DNA from: Atrichornis clamosus
Taxonomy: Eukaryota > Chordata > Aves > Passeriformes > Menuridae
Direction of reading: 5' to 3'
Length of the DNA: 64,000 nt
Assembly: GCA_013400975.1 (NCBI GenBank)
Contig: WBMZ01012710.1
Coordinates: 1 to 64,000 of the forward strand
The position numbers and the translations under genes were made by a program. Within the stretch, counting starts at the first letter, position 1; the number at the start of each line of letters is the position of its first letter. A model generated the notes under the pieces. The model searched no databases and was not told where the DNA came from. It worked only from the letters and a program-made list of their open reading frames with translations. Shown here piece after piece: positions 37,433 through 50,400 of the stretch.

Positions 37433-37500
37433 GCCTGTGCTGGTGTGTGATTACAAGAGGGTGGTTGTAGGAGTGCTCTCCCTGCTCTGCTACTACAGCC
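37433..37500 (+). repeat. 68-bp dispersed direct repeat, copy 2
   Basis: Second copy, exactly 660 bases downstream of copy 1. It lies in an open frame (37344-37553) that reads YKRVVVGVLSLLCYYSQ, and is followed by CAG|GTGAGTGC at 37502/37503, a near-perfect splice-donor sequence absent from copy 1. It may be a remnant of an old mobile element or a local duplication. It matches no protein I recognise. Confidence 0.85.
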
Positions 37501-40500
37501 AGGTGAGTGCTGGAGTACCAGGAATGACTGGAGCTGTGGTCCCTGCCAGCTGACACTGACATGCTATGAATAAAGTCTCTTATGAGATTGATAGCATTAG
37601 AAAAATGATGTCACTGTGCAGAGTTGTGCCAGATGTAGTCAGAATCCAAAAATACCTCTCCTGCACTGATGAAAGGGAGTGGGAGAGGATGTGGTGGATG
37701 TGAAGGCTAGTTTGGTAGTAGTGGCAGCAGCCACTAGGAATGGGCTGGCGTAAGGAATGTAATGCTGTGTGGAAGGAACACCAGAGTTACTACAGGTAAG
37801 GCAAAGTAGATGAGTTGATGGCCTCAGATCAGCACCTTTCTTCTGTGCTTCTGCTCTAAGCCATACTTGTGTCTGAAGGAAAAGCATGTGTTGGCTTTTT
37901 TTAAGTTGTTGTGGATTGGAGGTTTTAAATGCTTTTTCCATTACTTCTACATAGGTAGATGCACTTTGAATTTGGTGAACAGAAAAATGTAGGTTAGTGT
38001 TTTGGATTGACTGAAGTGTCCTGATAAACCTCCTGGATTGTCACCACACCTGACACCTTTCAGTATGAACAGTAGGGCTGCAGTCTTAGAGGCACAGCAG
38101 AGCATATGGGGAACCAATTAATTCAGTAGATATTAATTAATAAACATGTTTCCTCTGGGGAAAACCTTTTAACACATCCACTGTTTGGCCCAAGATCGCG
38201 TGCATGCATGAATGGATAGTGAACATGCTTTCCTGAATTGTCACTTGTTATTTCTTGATAGGCTGGGGACTGCCTCCTCCAGACTACTGCTGCCAGGCTT
38301 TGGGGAGAGCAGACTGCAGCTAATGCTTGAGCTGTGTCTCAGCCACCAGCGTTCTCACACATAAGTGATCTCAACAGATGCCAGTTTCCACCGCGGCCCT
38401 GTGACGCCCAGCCGAGCCCAGCAGCTCCCGGCAGTCTGTGGTCTCCTTGTTTGGAGCACACTTCATCCGTGTGTGCATGTGGAGTGATCAGCTCTGCCAC
38501 AGCCTCTGTGTGTCCTGAGGCACAGACCTACCCTTGCAGAGCAGAGCTGCTGTGGAACGGGCAGGGCATTGGCAGAGGCTTCCTCTTCCAAGGGAACAGC
38601 TGTGTTTGCATCCCTGTGTGGCCCTGCACTGACTGAGCAGGGTAGGCCGAATAGTTAATAGGCACTGGGCAATTCAGCTGAACTACAAACCTCGATTTTA
38701 CTTGTGTTCTTTTAGAAATAAGTCCCATTGGTCTGTCATCAAGTTCGTATAGCTCCGTGACTAAGAACAGTGAACACTTGTGCTGTAGTATGGTCATTGA
38801 TGATGATGATCTTAACATCTCTCCACCTGGTCCTGACAATTAATTACTTCTCCTGTGAAACTTTTTTAGTAGAAACGATCCAAATGATTTACAAAAGCTT
38901 TTTGCTGCTGACCATTTGAACTTGCTTGACTGCTGAAACTGCAAAATGCTGCTTAATGCTGTTAAGAAATTATTTTCACTGATGTTTTCTTCTGCTGTAG
39001 TGTTGCCGCAGGTGTGAAGGTAATGTTTCTGAAGCAGTTCACTCAGTGATCTCTTCTGAAGTTGCTGTTTTAACTGTGTAAAATTTCATTAGACTAATTA
39101 TATGGATTGTATTGGTATTTGCTTTTCTTCCTGCTTAGTATAAAGACAGAGACCTACTAGGGGAATGCAAATCCTTATGATGGAAAACCACCTTCATTGC
39201 AAAATGTGGCAATGCTTTAGAATTGGCAGTGTGCAGAGGTGTGATCTTACTGATAGAGGACTGAACCAGAAATGCTTGTTAGTCTCCCTTTATTGTTTCT
39301 GATGTTCTTATTACGTGAAATACTCGCCATTAAAAAAGTCTTATTTCTTGTGGTACGTGTGCAGCTGTGAAGTTGTGAAGAGGAGAGATTTCTTCATGAA
39401 AGTCTGCAAGGAATACAGAGGCTTATCTGATGAAATCACTTCCTCTTAGAGAAGTTACAGGTATAAGATGCATCTATGAGGACAAAGCGGTTTCATCGAT
39501 TATGTCTTTAGAAAGCAGTACAATTTCTAAAACATTTGAAATTTAAATATCCTGCTTGAACTTCATGGAAGAAATACTGAAGTGCCTCTTAAGTGCTCAT
39601 TCACTGTATGTTTGTATCACCTATCAAAATATTACCAGGCTTTTTCAGACTCATGTGTAACCTTTCCTACTTAGTACTTGCAGCCTGTATCCTTAGCAGG
39701 AAAAAAATACTAATCCCTGATGAGTGCCACTGAAATGATAGGTGAAGTCAGCAGAAATTTTTCTACCCAGTGAGCTGGCGGGGCACGTTTGTAAGCCAGC
39801 AAACTGCAGTGCTTTGCAAAATATTATGGATCCTAAAGCACAATGAATTATGCCTACCAGATTCACAAAGCTAGGATTAAGAATAGTTGTAATGTCTGTT
39901 GCTGAGGGTATACAGAACACATTATCTGGTCTCTTTTCTGGGTTTCCAAATACATTTTAGATGTGTACTAAGAGCCTGTTATAATATGTTCGGTGGCTTT
40001 TTTTAAGTGAATGATATGGTTATCCTTAGGTTTCATTTAATTTTGCAAATGGAGCTGTACTCAGTTGAAACTTCTTGGTAGAAACAGTTTTCTGGGTTTT
40101 TTTTCTGTGATCTGAGTTGCTGATGATTCTTTATTTAGGAGTCAATGTAATTTCAGCATGTGTGAACTGATAAATGGTGGGAAGCTGTAAATGCTGATGT
40201 GTTTGGTCACTGTTGACATAGATAATTGAATTAAGTGTAGAATCAGGCTAGTTTTCTGCCTGTGGGGTGTGAAGTGTTCATGGTGTTGGACACAATTTGC
40301 TGTTCAGGATGGATATCTTTGTCTTCCACTCGGGTAGCTAAATTGGTACATTTGCTCTTCCTGACGTGCTGTCATCCCTTGTAAGCAAGATTTATTAATT
40401 TGGCTCCATCTTTGTGTTGTGTTGTTCTTGTGCTTCCCTGGTATTTGTGGCTCGGGGCAGTATTCCTCCTCCCTGTCCTCAGCTCATCTGCCAGAGCCAT

Positions 40501-43500
40501 GAGCTGTCCTGCCCAGGGGCTGGAAGTGCTGGGGCTGGCACAGGAGCTTCTGGTGTGGGAGATGGGTTGTGATACAGCTGGAGCTGTGCTCACCTCCCCT
40601 TTCTGTACTTTCCTAAATTAATTGCTCACATGCCACTATGGACATTTCAGACACATTTGGTTCATTCTGAATGAATGTAGAAGTATCCCCAAGTCACACA
40701 CAAGGCATCGAGCTGTTGCCTGAGAGTGTTCACTTGAGTAAAATCAAATACTGGGCTTGTGCTCAGGTTTCTTGTATTTTATAATCTCTTCCCTGTCAGT
40801 ACAAGATACACATCTAATGAGAGCTTAGCAACAAAAACACAGTCTAGGCAAACCACATAAAAAGCCAAAGAATGACACTGTGGTGTTTGGAAAGCCTTAA
40901 TAAAGAATCTTAATATACTGCTCTGTGTGGTGGGAGCTACTGTTCATCGAAAGATTTATATGGTGAACGAGAGCAGTGTTAACAGGATGGAATTAGAGAC
41001 TGAAATACTTCTTTCATACTTTCTCCCTCCTTCCCTTTTCCTGCGACTTCTTTTTTCTGAAGCCACTGATTTGACTTCCACATGACACTCTTCTAATTTT
41101 TTTCTCTCCTTCCCTTTCCCTGACGTGCTTCATTGTTTGGTTTTGGCCTCCCTAGATAGACTCATGCATTTTGTAATGCCTTTCTCTTCTGCTCATCTTT
41201 TCCTGGTGTTCTTCTGGCTCCAGCATTGCTTTTGCAACTTTTTGCCAGACTTACCCTCTTCCATGCATATGTTTTACCTGTTGCTAACTACTGTACTCCC
41301 TGATTTAGCAAGTTGAGATGTGGTGTATTATGGATTTCTGTCAGACATCTTTATTTGTTAATAATATTATTATGAAGGATGTGTTAGTCCAGGTCAGCAA
41401 ACTCTACTTGTGGGGTCAGCAGCACCTTTTAGGACATGTTTTTGTGCTGCTCGAGACTCTGGGAAGGTAATAAAAGACAGGGGCTTTCTCTTGGGAAAAG
41501 GGTGAACCCAAAAGCTGAAAACCAATCTAGGATGAACCCTGCTTGTGTGTGTTCCTGAGAATATTCCCAGTGCTGTGCTCAGGGTGAGTCCTGAAGGCAG
41601 GAACAATGTTTTTGGCAGGGTGTTCGTTGCAAGCATTGGGTTCCCTGCTGCTAAATTTGTACTGATTGGGTCTGTCCTACTATTTCAAAAAAGCTGGGTG
41701 GGATGACTGTTTATCTTTGATTCTTTGTGAAGAATTGGAAGAAAAATAAAACAAATGCATTTGAACTCTGTGAAGGACAGCTCTGTGTATAGATGATCCA
41801 AGGACAGCTAATGCTTTATGGGGGCTTTGGTCCTCTAATGCACTTAGGGGAGTTTCACTGTAAGAGCCAGTTTATTTCTGCCAAAATTTTAGTAGTGGAG
41901 GTGGGTCATAGGAAAGCATACATGTAGGAGAGAGGGCAAGACTGGGTATCTGGGTGCTGCATATTCTGTCACAACAGATGAAAATTACATGCCCTGCACA
42001 ATCCTAAATTACAAAAGGGAGTCTAACACAGGAGGATTGTTTGCATGAAAGGGAGGTAGTCACTGCTGCCAGCATGCATGTAGGGATTTAGGCACTTTGA
42101 AGGGTTCTGGCCAGGGTGTGAGCAAGCTGGCTAGGAGTTTACTAACACACCATATCCTGTTGCTGCCTCAGCTTGGCAGGGCTTCTCTGGAAAAATTAAA
42201 GATTCTCTTTTCTGGCATAAAACCACAACAAGGAGTGGGAGGGAAGTGCAGCTGTCCTATCCCTGGGTTCAAACAGCTTGTCTTGCCAACTGCAGGGAAG
42301 TACAACATTCAGAGCATGAATTTCGTTTTCTGACTGCTTGTTAATAGCAAGTCCTTAATTTCATCCTGTCTGATCTCTTGTTTTTATCTGCATGTGTTTA
42401 ATTGAGAAATGGCTCTCTCAAAAGCCCCCTGAGAACCTGCTTAGAAGTGATTTAGACTGCTGACTCTTGGGCTGCATCTTGTCTTAGTCTTCGTCATATT
42501 TGAATTCCATTGTGAAGTGCCAAACAAAAGCATATCAGAAATAATAATAAAAAGGATACTATGTAAATAATTGAGTGCCTGGCAAATGTGATAGGATTTT
42601 ACGATTCAAATGCTTTAATCTAGAAGTACTGACTGTATACACAGTGCCAACAGGAGTGAGTGGTCACAGAAAGATGCCTATTTCCAGCAAGTATGTGGAA
42701 CCATTAGGCAGAGCTGATGGAGAAAGCCAAACACATTTAGCTAAAAAAATTGATAGCTATTTTACTTTGCTAGTGAAGGTATTTACCTCTGGGCAAGTGA
42801 CTTCCACTTTAGTTTAAATGAATTTTTCCTTTTTGAGATTCGTGCTCGTCCCGCAGTAATAGCAGTCCTTGCTGAATGGCCTGACTGTCAACACTGAGCA
42901 CTCTTGTTACACACTGACTGGACCCAGTGGTTTCCCGTTAATTTTCTAGGTGACAGTGCCTGGATAAATGGTGCTCATCTCTTCTCTTTTCCCCTTCAGT
43001 CATTGATTCCTGCTGCCCCACAGCTATTTCAGTTGCACTAGTGCTACAGATTTTTGGGAGAGGTGCTGTAGACAGGGAGGGGATGGGACAGACAGTCCTT
43101 CCTTGGTGATGGCCATTTCTCGCTTGACACAATGCTCCGGTTTGCAGTTTGGCCTTACCTGAAATACTGCGTGACAGCTGAGGAGGGGCTTCACCGTTGC
43201 TTGTTGGTGGGAGGAGAGGGAACTCCTTAAGCCAAAAGAGGAACAGGGATCCTTCATTAGCCCCTTCTCTGCCTGACAAAAATCTGTTTATTGCATTTAA
43301 GTGTAGTTTGCTGAGGGCAGGCTGGGGGGAATGGGAAATTCCTTCACAAGCTTTTAAATAATTTATTCTTAGCCTGAAAAATCTTAAGAGCGGCGTAGCA
43401 GTCAAGGAGGAGCAGCTGTGTGCATGCACCTGAGTACTTCTCCATTTTCAGGTTTATGATTAAAAAGGAACGTGTTTCTTAAAAACAAACAGGTCTAACC

Positions 43501-43576
43501 TTTTAAGCAGCAAAATTTTACCATGCAAGTTTTTCTTTTTACTTGCGCCACTCATTTCTTCTGTCTTAAAGTAAAA

Positions 43577-43591
43577 TGTGTGTGTGTGTGT
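43577..43591 (+). repeat. (TG)7 microsatellite
   Basis: Perfect alternating TG over 15 bases. Confidence 0.8.
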
Positions 43592-43895
43592 CTTGTCAGT
43601 CTTCATTACTGCAGCTGGGACTGGGAAAACCTTTCTCTCTGAGGCTGAAGGGTTCTCCATCAACTTTCCATTATACCTTTAGGCACTTGACCTGTAATCA
43701 AATCGCCCCTTGACCTTCGTTTGAGGTTAATAGCTTGAACCTTAGGGGTGGAAGAGAGACCTCTCTGATCTTTTTCTCTTGCTGTTCTGTTAGCTGTGCT
43801 CTGAGCCCACTGCAGAGCATGCACATCCTTCCACAGCGGTGGATACGAGAACTGGACAGGTTCTTATTCAGCATTTTCCCTAATATCCAAATGCT

Positions 43896-43938
43896 GACTT
43901 TCTCTTTCTTTTTTTTTTTTCTTTTCTTCTTTCCCTAC
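43896..43938 (+). repeat. Polypyrimidine tract
   Basis: T-rich C/T-only stretch, including a run of 13 or more T. No acceptor AG with a plausible exon follows immediately. Confidence 0.6.
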
Positions 43939-45627
43939 TGTTGATTGCTAGTTTAGCATGGGCATCTGCTCTCTTACCAGTCTGTGAGGACTGGCCATGT
44001 ACAACTAGGGGTTATAAGGTCAGTCTTAGGGAATAAACAGAAAACTTGTGAAGTAAACAGACTACTGGACAAAAAGCCATTGGTAACTCTCTTGGGTAGT
44101 TGAAATAGCACAGTAACTGTATCGCACTTGGAAAAATTGCCTTTCTGCTGGAATCTCTTCCCTTTGGAAGATTTACAGCAGTCGAAGCGGCCTTTGGCTT
44201 TGTTGACTTGTTTGTGCCTTTTGGTGTTCCAATGGACTTGTAGTTATCCAGAGACCTCCCGCACAGTTCCTTTCCTGCTCTCCCATTTCTGCTCTCTGGG
44301 GTTACACAGCAGTGAGAACCAGGCTCTGTTAGAGGCTGTTCACACGTTCCTGCTGTGCTTTGTTTAGACTGTGGCTTTTGGTGTGGGGCTGGAATGGGCT
44401 GAGATGCAGAGGGAAGACGTAGTGTGTGATTTAACAGGGGTGATCTCCTGGGGAGCTGTTTGGACTGACACAGACCTGCTGCCTTGCTGCCCAGCAGGCC
44501 TGCTCTGGGGCTTAATAGTGGGAGACACTGGCAGGCACAGTCCTTGTGAGATGGGTGATTTGATTTATTGTCAGTCGCTTTGTATTTCCTAGAATGAGAA
44601 ATAATTTATTTTAAGGAGCAGCTTTTCTTGGAATGCAGGCTTAAAGCATCATCAGTGATCTGTTTGTTCTGTTCCCCTCAGGATTATTAAAGGTTGGGTT
44701 TTTTTCTTTTGTGGTGGTGTGTTTTTCCACAAAAAGCATTTTTGTTGCGTAGTTCAGATCTACCGGCAAGATTGGGGGGGTGTGAGGGAATAATTTAAAA
44801 ATAACACTGATCCGATGTGACTCCTAGGATACTCAGTGCTTCAGCCTTGGTTGTAATTCAGAGAATGCAGAGATGGTTTACATCTTCCTTGAAGTCAGAA
44901 GCAATTGTCTAAGGTAGTTTTGTAGCAGTGCAAGTGGGCATGTGTGTAGCCCAGAAGTGACGGTCTGGCTCTGGCAGGCTTTGGTTTAACTCAGCAGTGA
45001 TGTGTGAAGGTGGCTGGGGCACACGGACTGTATGGAGAAACTTTCTGCTGTCACCTGCCAAACTGACAGTTGTTTTTTTTGTTTTAGATGAAGGACCTAG
45101 CTTGTACTTCTGACTCCCATGTGCATGTAAGTTTGTGGACTGGATATCTAGTAGTACATGCATCCGTTTAATTTATGATCCTAACTCTGTGGGGCCTAGA
45201 AGAAATGAAATCTGAATGCCTGTCTTGCAGAAAGGAATGTAAAATTAGTCATCCCACACCACCCTTAATGCCAGCATTGTAGAGGCAGCAGGTGGAGATG
45301 AAGGAAAAAACTTGCTGGAAAATTATAATCCATGATGTAACCTTGTCCCACTAAAAATCTCCTTAATTTAGCCTTGGTTAGTTCATCTGAAAAACTCTAG
45401 AGAGGAAGCAAGTCTGATCTGTTCTGGGTTTGGTCAAAGATTAGGCATGCAGATTTACATTGTCTTTGGGAGGTAGTTTGGCAGATTGCAGTGAACTCAC
45501 TGTACAAATCTTGGTGAGAAATGGTCATTTCCTGCTCAGTTTCCTAGTGGGCAGACTGTCCAGATAAACACTGGCCATGCTGTCAACACTTAAGGGAAGG
45601 AGAGCTGTGTGTGCCAGGTGCTTGTTC

Positions 45628-45644
45628 TTTTTTTTTTTTTTTTT
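45628..45644 (+). repeat. T17 homopolymer
   Basis: Longest T run in the window, with no flanking element recognised. Confidence 0.8.
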
Positions 45645-47370
45645 GCCTGTATCATTTTCATATTAAAAATAATGGTTTCTACTTCTATTTTACTACTTGA
45701 TCTTGCTGAAGTATTGGGAGAAAAAGGGCTTGTGACTAAGGGACTGAATGATGAATTGTGATACCCTTGTCCTGGTTTGGGTTCTACACAGACTGCTTAC
45801 ATTGGGAATCTGAGACCTAGATTCATCCTCCAGCTTTAATGCTTTCTTGAAGCACTTGATATAATTTCCCTGCAGAATCACTGGCAAGAGCTGAATATGT
45901 CCAAGGAGGCAATTCAGTCTGTGCAAGATGTGAACTGTTCTCTGAGGCTCCCACTCCTCTTTTTGACTAAAGAGGGAGAATTAAGTTACTCTGCATTTAG
46001 ACACCTTGCTAAGCTGCCTGAAGTTAGATGCTGTGAATTTGAACCTATTACTTACCTGTTTCCCTCTCTGGGAGTTGTGTGTCCTCACTCTTCCCTTCCA
46101 GGAGCTGTTGAGGTGAGCAGACAGCTCTATGACATTGCAGCAATGTTGCCCTTTGCAGTACAAAAGCTACTAGTGATGTTCAGAAAATCAGTGGGCATGT
46201 GTGATTTCCTGAGCACTGCCTTGATGAAGTGGCACTGATTAACTTGTGAGTTTTAAGTATATATCATCACATCTGTTGAAGTTGACTGCGATGTAATATC
46301 TTGACATCTTTGGTTAACACCCAGTCGATTGGAAAAGCAGGGCAAGGCAATTGAGAGCCTGAGAGACACCTTGTCAAAGTGACAAATTGCCCTTTCTGAT
46401 TCAAAGGACCAGCTTCCATGGCAGAGCTAAGCAGCTCCTGGAGAAAGGGGAGGAGAGCATGGGAAAAATACCCTATTTGTTTAGGCCTTCCCCTGTATTT
46501 TTTGTTTGTTGCTCAGGGTTGAAGCTCTTTGTTTTCCTTGGTCTGAAACAACAGCAGGTTGAGAGGAGCAAAGCCCCTGGGATTCTGCCTCTCCCACTTC
46601 TCGTTCTTATAAACTGTTTACAATCTCCTTCAGTTTCCTAGCTTTGTATGGAAAAGTTCAGTGGGTCAGCTTTCCCTTTAGCTTCATCCATCATTCCAGT
46701 CAATTAGAAATAGTTGAGGGCCAATTGCCCGGTCTTCCATTAACCGAGACACTTCAGATTGTTTAAAATAGCATAAAAGCCCTCTTTGTTGACCGTTGGG
46801 CAGGCTCTGGATTTCCCAGTTGATGGGCAGCTACCGCGTGGCTGAACAGAACCCCAGTGTGTCCTGCTGTACTTGAGGGATGAATATTGCTACTCCAGGC
46901 CTTGTCTGGGTTTTGATTCCTTCTCCTTCACCTCCGCCTCTTGCTTTCCCTGAAAGGTGTGATGCCTTCAAAGGGTGAATTACCATGCCTGCTTCCAAAA
47001 AAAAAGCTCCTCTTTGTAGCTTTTCAAAACTTCTGTAGCTGAGGGGTTTTTTTCCAGTTGCTGAAATGTTCCTTTTAACCTTGGTGCTTTAAAAGCTCTT
47101 GGCATTATTTGTTCGTTGCTTGTCGTGTGTGTTTCTAAAGGACAAAGGAAGTGTGTAAGTGTTCAGGAAACAGTCAGTGCATTGTGGTGTGGGGCTGAGT
47201 TCATTCTGGTACCCCGTGCCAGGACAGACTGCTTTCATTTGGGGCTAACATTTCCCTTCTGTTCTGGACTGACCAGCCTTAGGGTAGAGCTTTTGTCAGA
47301 GCTCTAAGAGAGCTTGAAGCTTCTCATAGGTTAATGTTTAGGTTCACATTGAGATGTGCTGAATCCATTG

Positions 47371-47412
47371 TATACATACATATACATAAATAGATATATA
47401 TTTATATATATA
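47371..47412 (+). repeat. (TA)/(TACA) rich microsatellite
   Basis: Imperfect alternating TA with TACATA units, self-complementary and likely length-variable. Confidence 0.75.
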
Positions 47413-50400
47413 AAAAACACATTTTACTTCAGACGACAAAACAAAAAAGTAGGTTTACTAAATGGAGATTAGTTTATCTGCAGCAGAGTAGATATTTATG
47501 TATTGCCATATTTAAATCATTGTCTTGCAAGTTCTTCTTCCAGCATTGTGTGCACCCTGGATTTCAGTACGGGCTGGTCCATGTGCTTTTTGTTGCTCTA
47601 GAGACATTTTGCCTGAACATGCCATCATTTGATCCCAGCTTTGGGGCAATGTTTCCCCTCATCATGAAGAATTTGGGTGTGTCTGGCTGCATAGCTGTGC
47701 TTGGTGCCAAAGACCTGGACCTGGCTGTGTTTTTTAAATTGGAGGAAAGAGCCTGTGGCAGTCCTTGAACATAAGGTCTCCACGTGTTTCCAGAAGGTGC
47801 CCTGCCTTGCAGTAGTGCAAGCACTGCTGTGTGTGAGGGCTCACCTGTTTCTCCACTCCTGAAGCACCATCTAAAAAGAGTGGGACAGTCTCCTGTACTG
47901 CTGCCCCTCTGCTGATCCAGGCTCAGTGATGGGCACAAGCTGCTTAGCTTGGATTCCAGCCTTTGCACTGCTGAGACGCACAGAAAGCTCTCAGGACAAA
48001 TCTAGGGCAGAGAGCACAGCAGGGATCTTGAAACTGTGATGAAAGAAGGGTGCTCTGACAAGGCAGGAGAATGTGATAGTAACCAGATTTGAGTCTTCAG
48101 CTGCTGGGGAGTTGGATCTTCTACTGGAAGAAATCTGCCACAAATATACCAAGTTCAACAAACTCCACCAGTGATTTTCTTCCTCTCTGATGTTCCAGTC
48201 TGATGCAGATCTCAAGATAGACTTCTTTCAACTGCTGTGCTCCTGCAAACTTGCTTTTTTTTGTCTTTCTTCACATGCCTTCAGTAAATAACAGCCTAAG
48301 GACACGACGGAGCTGGAAGTGAGCCCTGAGTGGGGAGGAGACCATTGGGGCAGAACCTCAGCCTGAGACTTGGCTCTGACAAACCCAGTGTGTGCTTGCC
48401 TTACACTTAGAAATAATGTCATGCTTTGCAGAGGTTGAAGCTTTAATAAGTAATTTAAACAAAGAGTAGTAGAGGGGAGAGAATCCACGTTTAATTCAAT
48501 TAGCATTGTTGTCCAATGCCATTAATTATGCCCAGACTTGTAATGTGTTTCACAGGACCTGATACACTTGAGCTTTGTCTGTGCTGGGGTTGACTAAGGA
48601 CGAGTGTGTCCACTGATGTAGAATCCAGCCTTTGTGCTTTGCAAAAACCTTCAAATTTGGTATCTGACAGTAGCCTGGAGTAAGGAGTAGCCGGAATAGC
48701 CTGCACTGCAATCTTCTGAACAAAGGGGATCTTGGGGAGAATGATGATTCGATATACATGATTTCAGTGTTCTTCTAGAGGGACTGTTTTAGTGGAAGTA
48801 ATAATCTCCTGCAATTTTATATTATTTCCAGACTGTTTAAAATTGTTCCATAGGCAGAGAATAAAGAACTTTGTTTACTGACTTAAAGTAGGATGTCTGA
48901 TCCTCCTGGGGGAGGTTATTCTTTTATTAAAACAGATACGAAATAGCTACTTTGATGGAAATATAGCTCTTGGAATTGAAATGGTGATGATTACAGAAGC
49001 TGTAGTATTCTAATGCAAAATAAGCCCTAGGAGATATGTGCCCTAAATGATAAATCACTGTTCTTTAACAAAACAAGAATTACTGCTATTTTATGATTCT
49101 TGCTTATTTTACAAGGTCTTTAGCTGTTTCATCTGCACTTAACTTTTACAGGCTGGAGGTAAATTGATTGTTGCTTTGTATTTTAAATAGCATGGCTTTT
49201 TGAAAGCACACTGGAGATGCAAGTACAAATCAACAGGATAGGATTCATTTGGACTCAAAAAAGCAGAAGTAGAGAGCAAAGTGCTAACTGCTGATAGCAC
49301 ATGCAATAACTGCACTGGAATCCCTTCTCATAACTTGTTAGTGTTTTCCTAATCTGGTTGCTTTTGCTTTGGAAGTCCCCAGTAAGGAAAATGAATGAGT
49401 GTGTGTTGTTCTGAACTGGAATTACCCTCCTTCCAGCAGGCAGGGAACTACTGGTAGCATTATTCATTAGGGGTGTCGTGTTCCAGCCCTATCCAGCAAC
49501 TTGTGTTTTACTTTAGATAATTAGGCTTACCTGCCAGGTGTTTGGAATCTGAGATGCTGAGGTGTGTTTAGCAAAAAAAAGCGTCCTAAATATTGGCTTA
49601 GAAGCTGAGCACAGAGCAAGGTAGTTGAAAGGGGTAATGTGTCCCAGTTTCTGCATTTTGTGATGACCTAAAATCCTTAATGATGGAGTCTAAAAACAGG
49701 TAACAAAATCTTTGCATCTTTTTTACATTAATGGTAGCTTGTGACAACTCCAAGTTAGTGATGTAGAGAAAGTACTGGGTGTGGAGATCAAAGAACTCCC
49801 TCCTTAAGGTAATTCAGGCTTTCAGGGAGCTGCATGATCTGCTGTCCCCTTTGCTCCTGCGTTCCTCAGTAGCTCACGTAATAAGAAGGAAGACACAGTA
49901 GATGCAATGTGGTTACTTGTCTGTGGTGGGATATCTACCTTGAACTTTGCAAGCTTCTAGGCTTTCTGATGCTTAGGACAGTCTCTTGGTAACAATAGTT
50001 CTCTGTTGTAGGAATGCAGATCTGTACCATATCTTCCTGAATCTTCATTTTAGAAGCAGCCAGGGGATAAAAACCAGCACAGTGCTCATTTAAAGTCAAT
50101 ATGCTCTAGCTTGCAATTTGCTCGTGTTAAAGTGCCTGGCTTTTAAGGTTTCTTTTGCCCACAGGCAGTCTGAATACAAAGGCAGACTTTATTTTTTTTT
50201 TAATAAAGAAAAGGTACTGCAAAGGCTCAAAGAACAAAACACTTCTTTCCACCTTCCATCTCCTCAGGTTTGTTACTAGAAAACAGAGGTTGCCTCTGAA
50301 AAGTCTAGATGGGAACAAAGAGGTGCTGGCACCTCAGGTGCAGCTGGAAATGAAGGTGGTGGACGAGCTGTGTGTGTGTACATAGGTGTATGAGGGGAGT

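Noticed and set aside
38330..38640. GC-richer patch with a 100-codon open frame
   Set aside because: No clear acceptor, no CpG clustering like the promoter, and a product without recognisable features.
42938..43429. 163-codon open frame on the - strand
   Set aside because: It is the longest open frame in the introns, but it has no recognisable domain, sits in a six-frame search space where lengths like this are expected by chance, and shows no coding-like composition.
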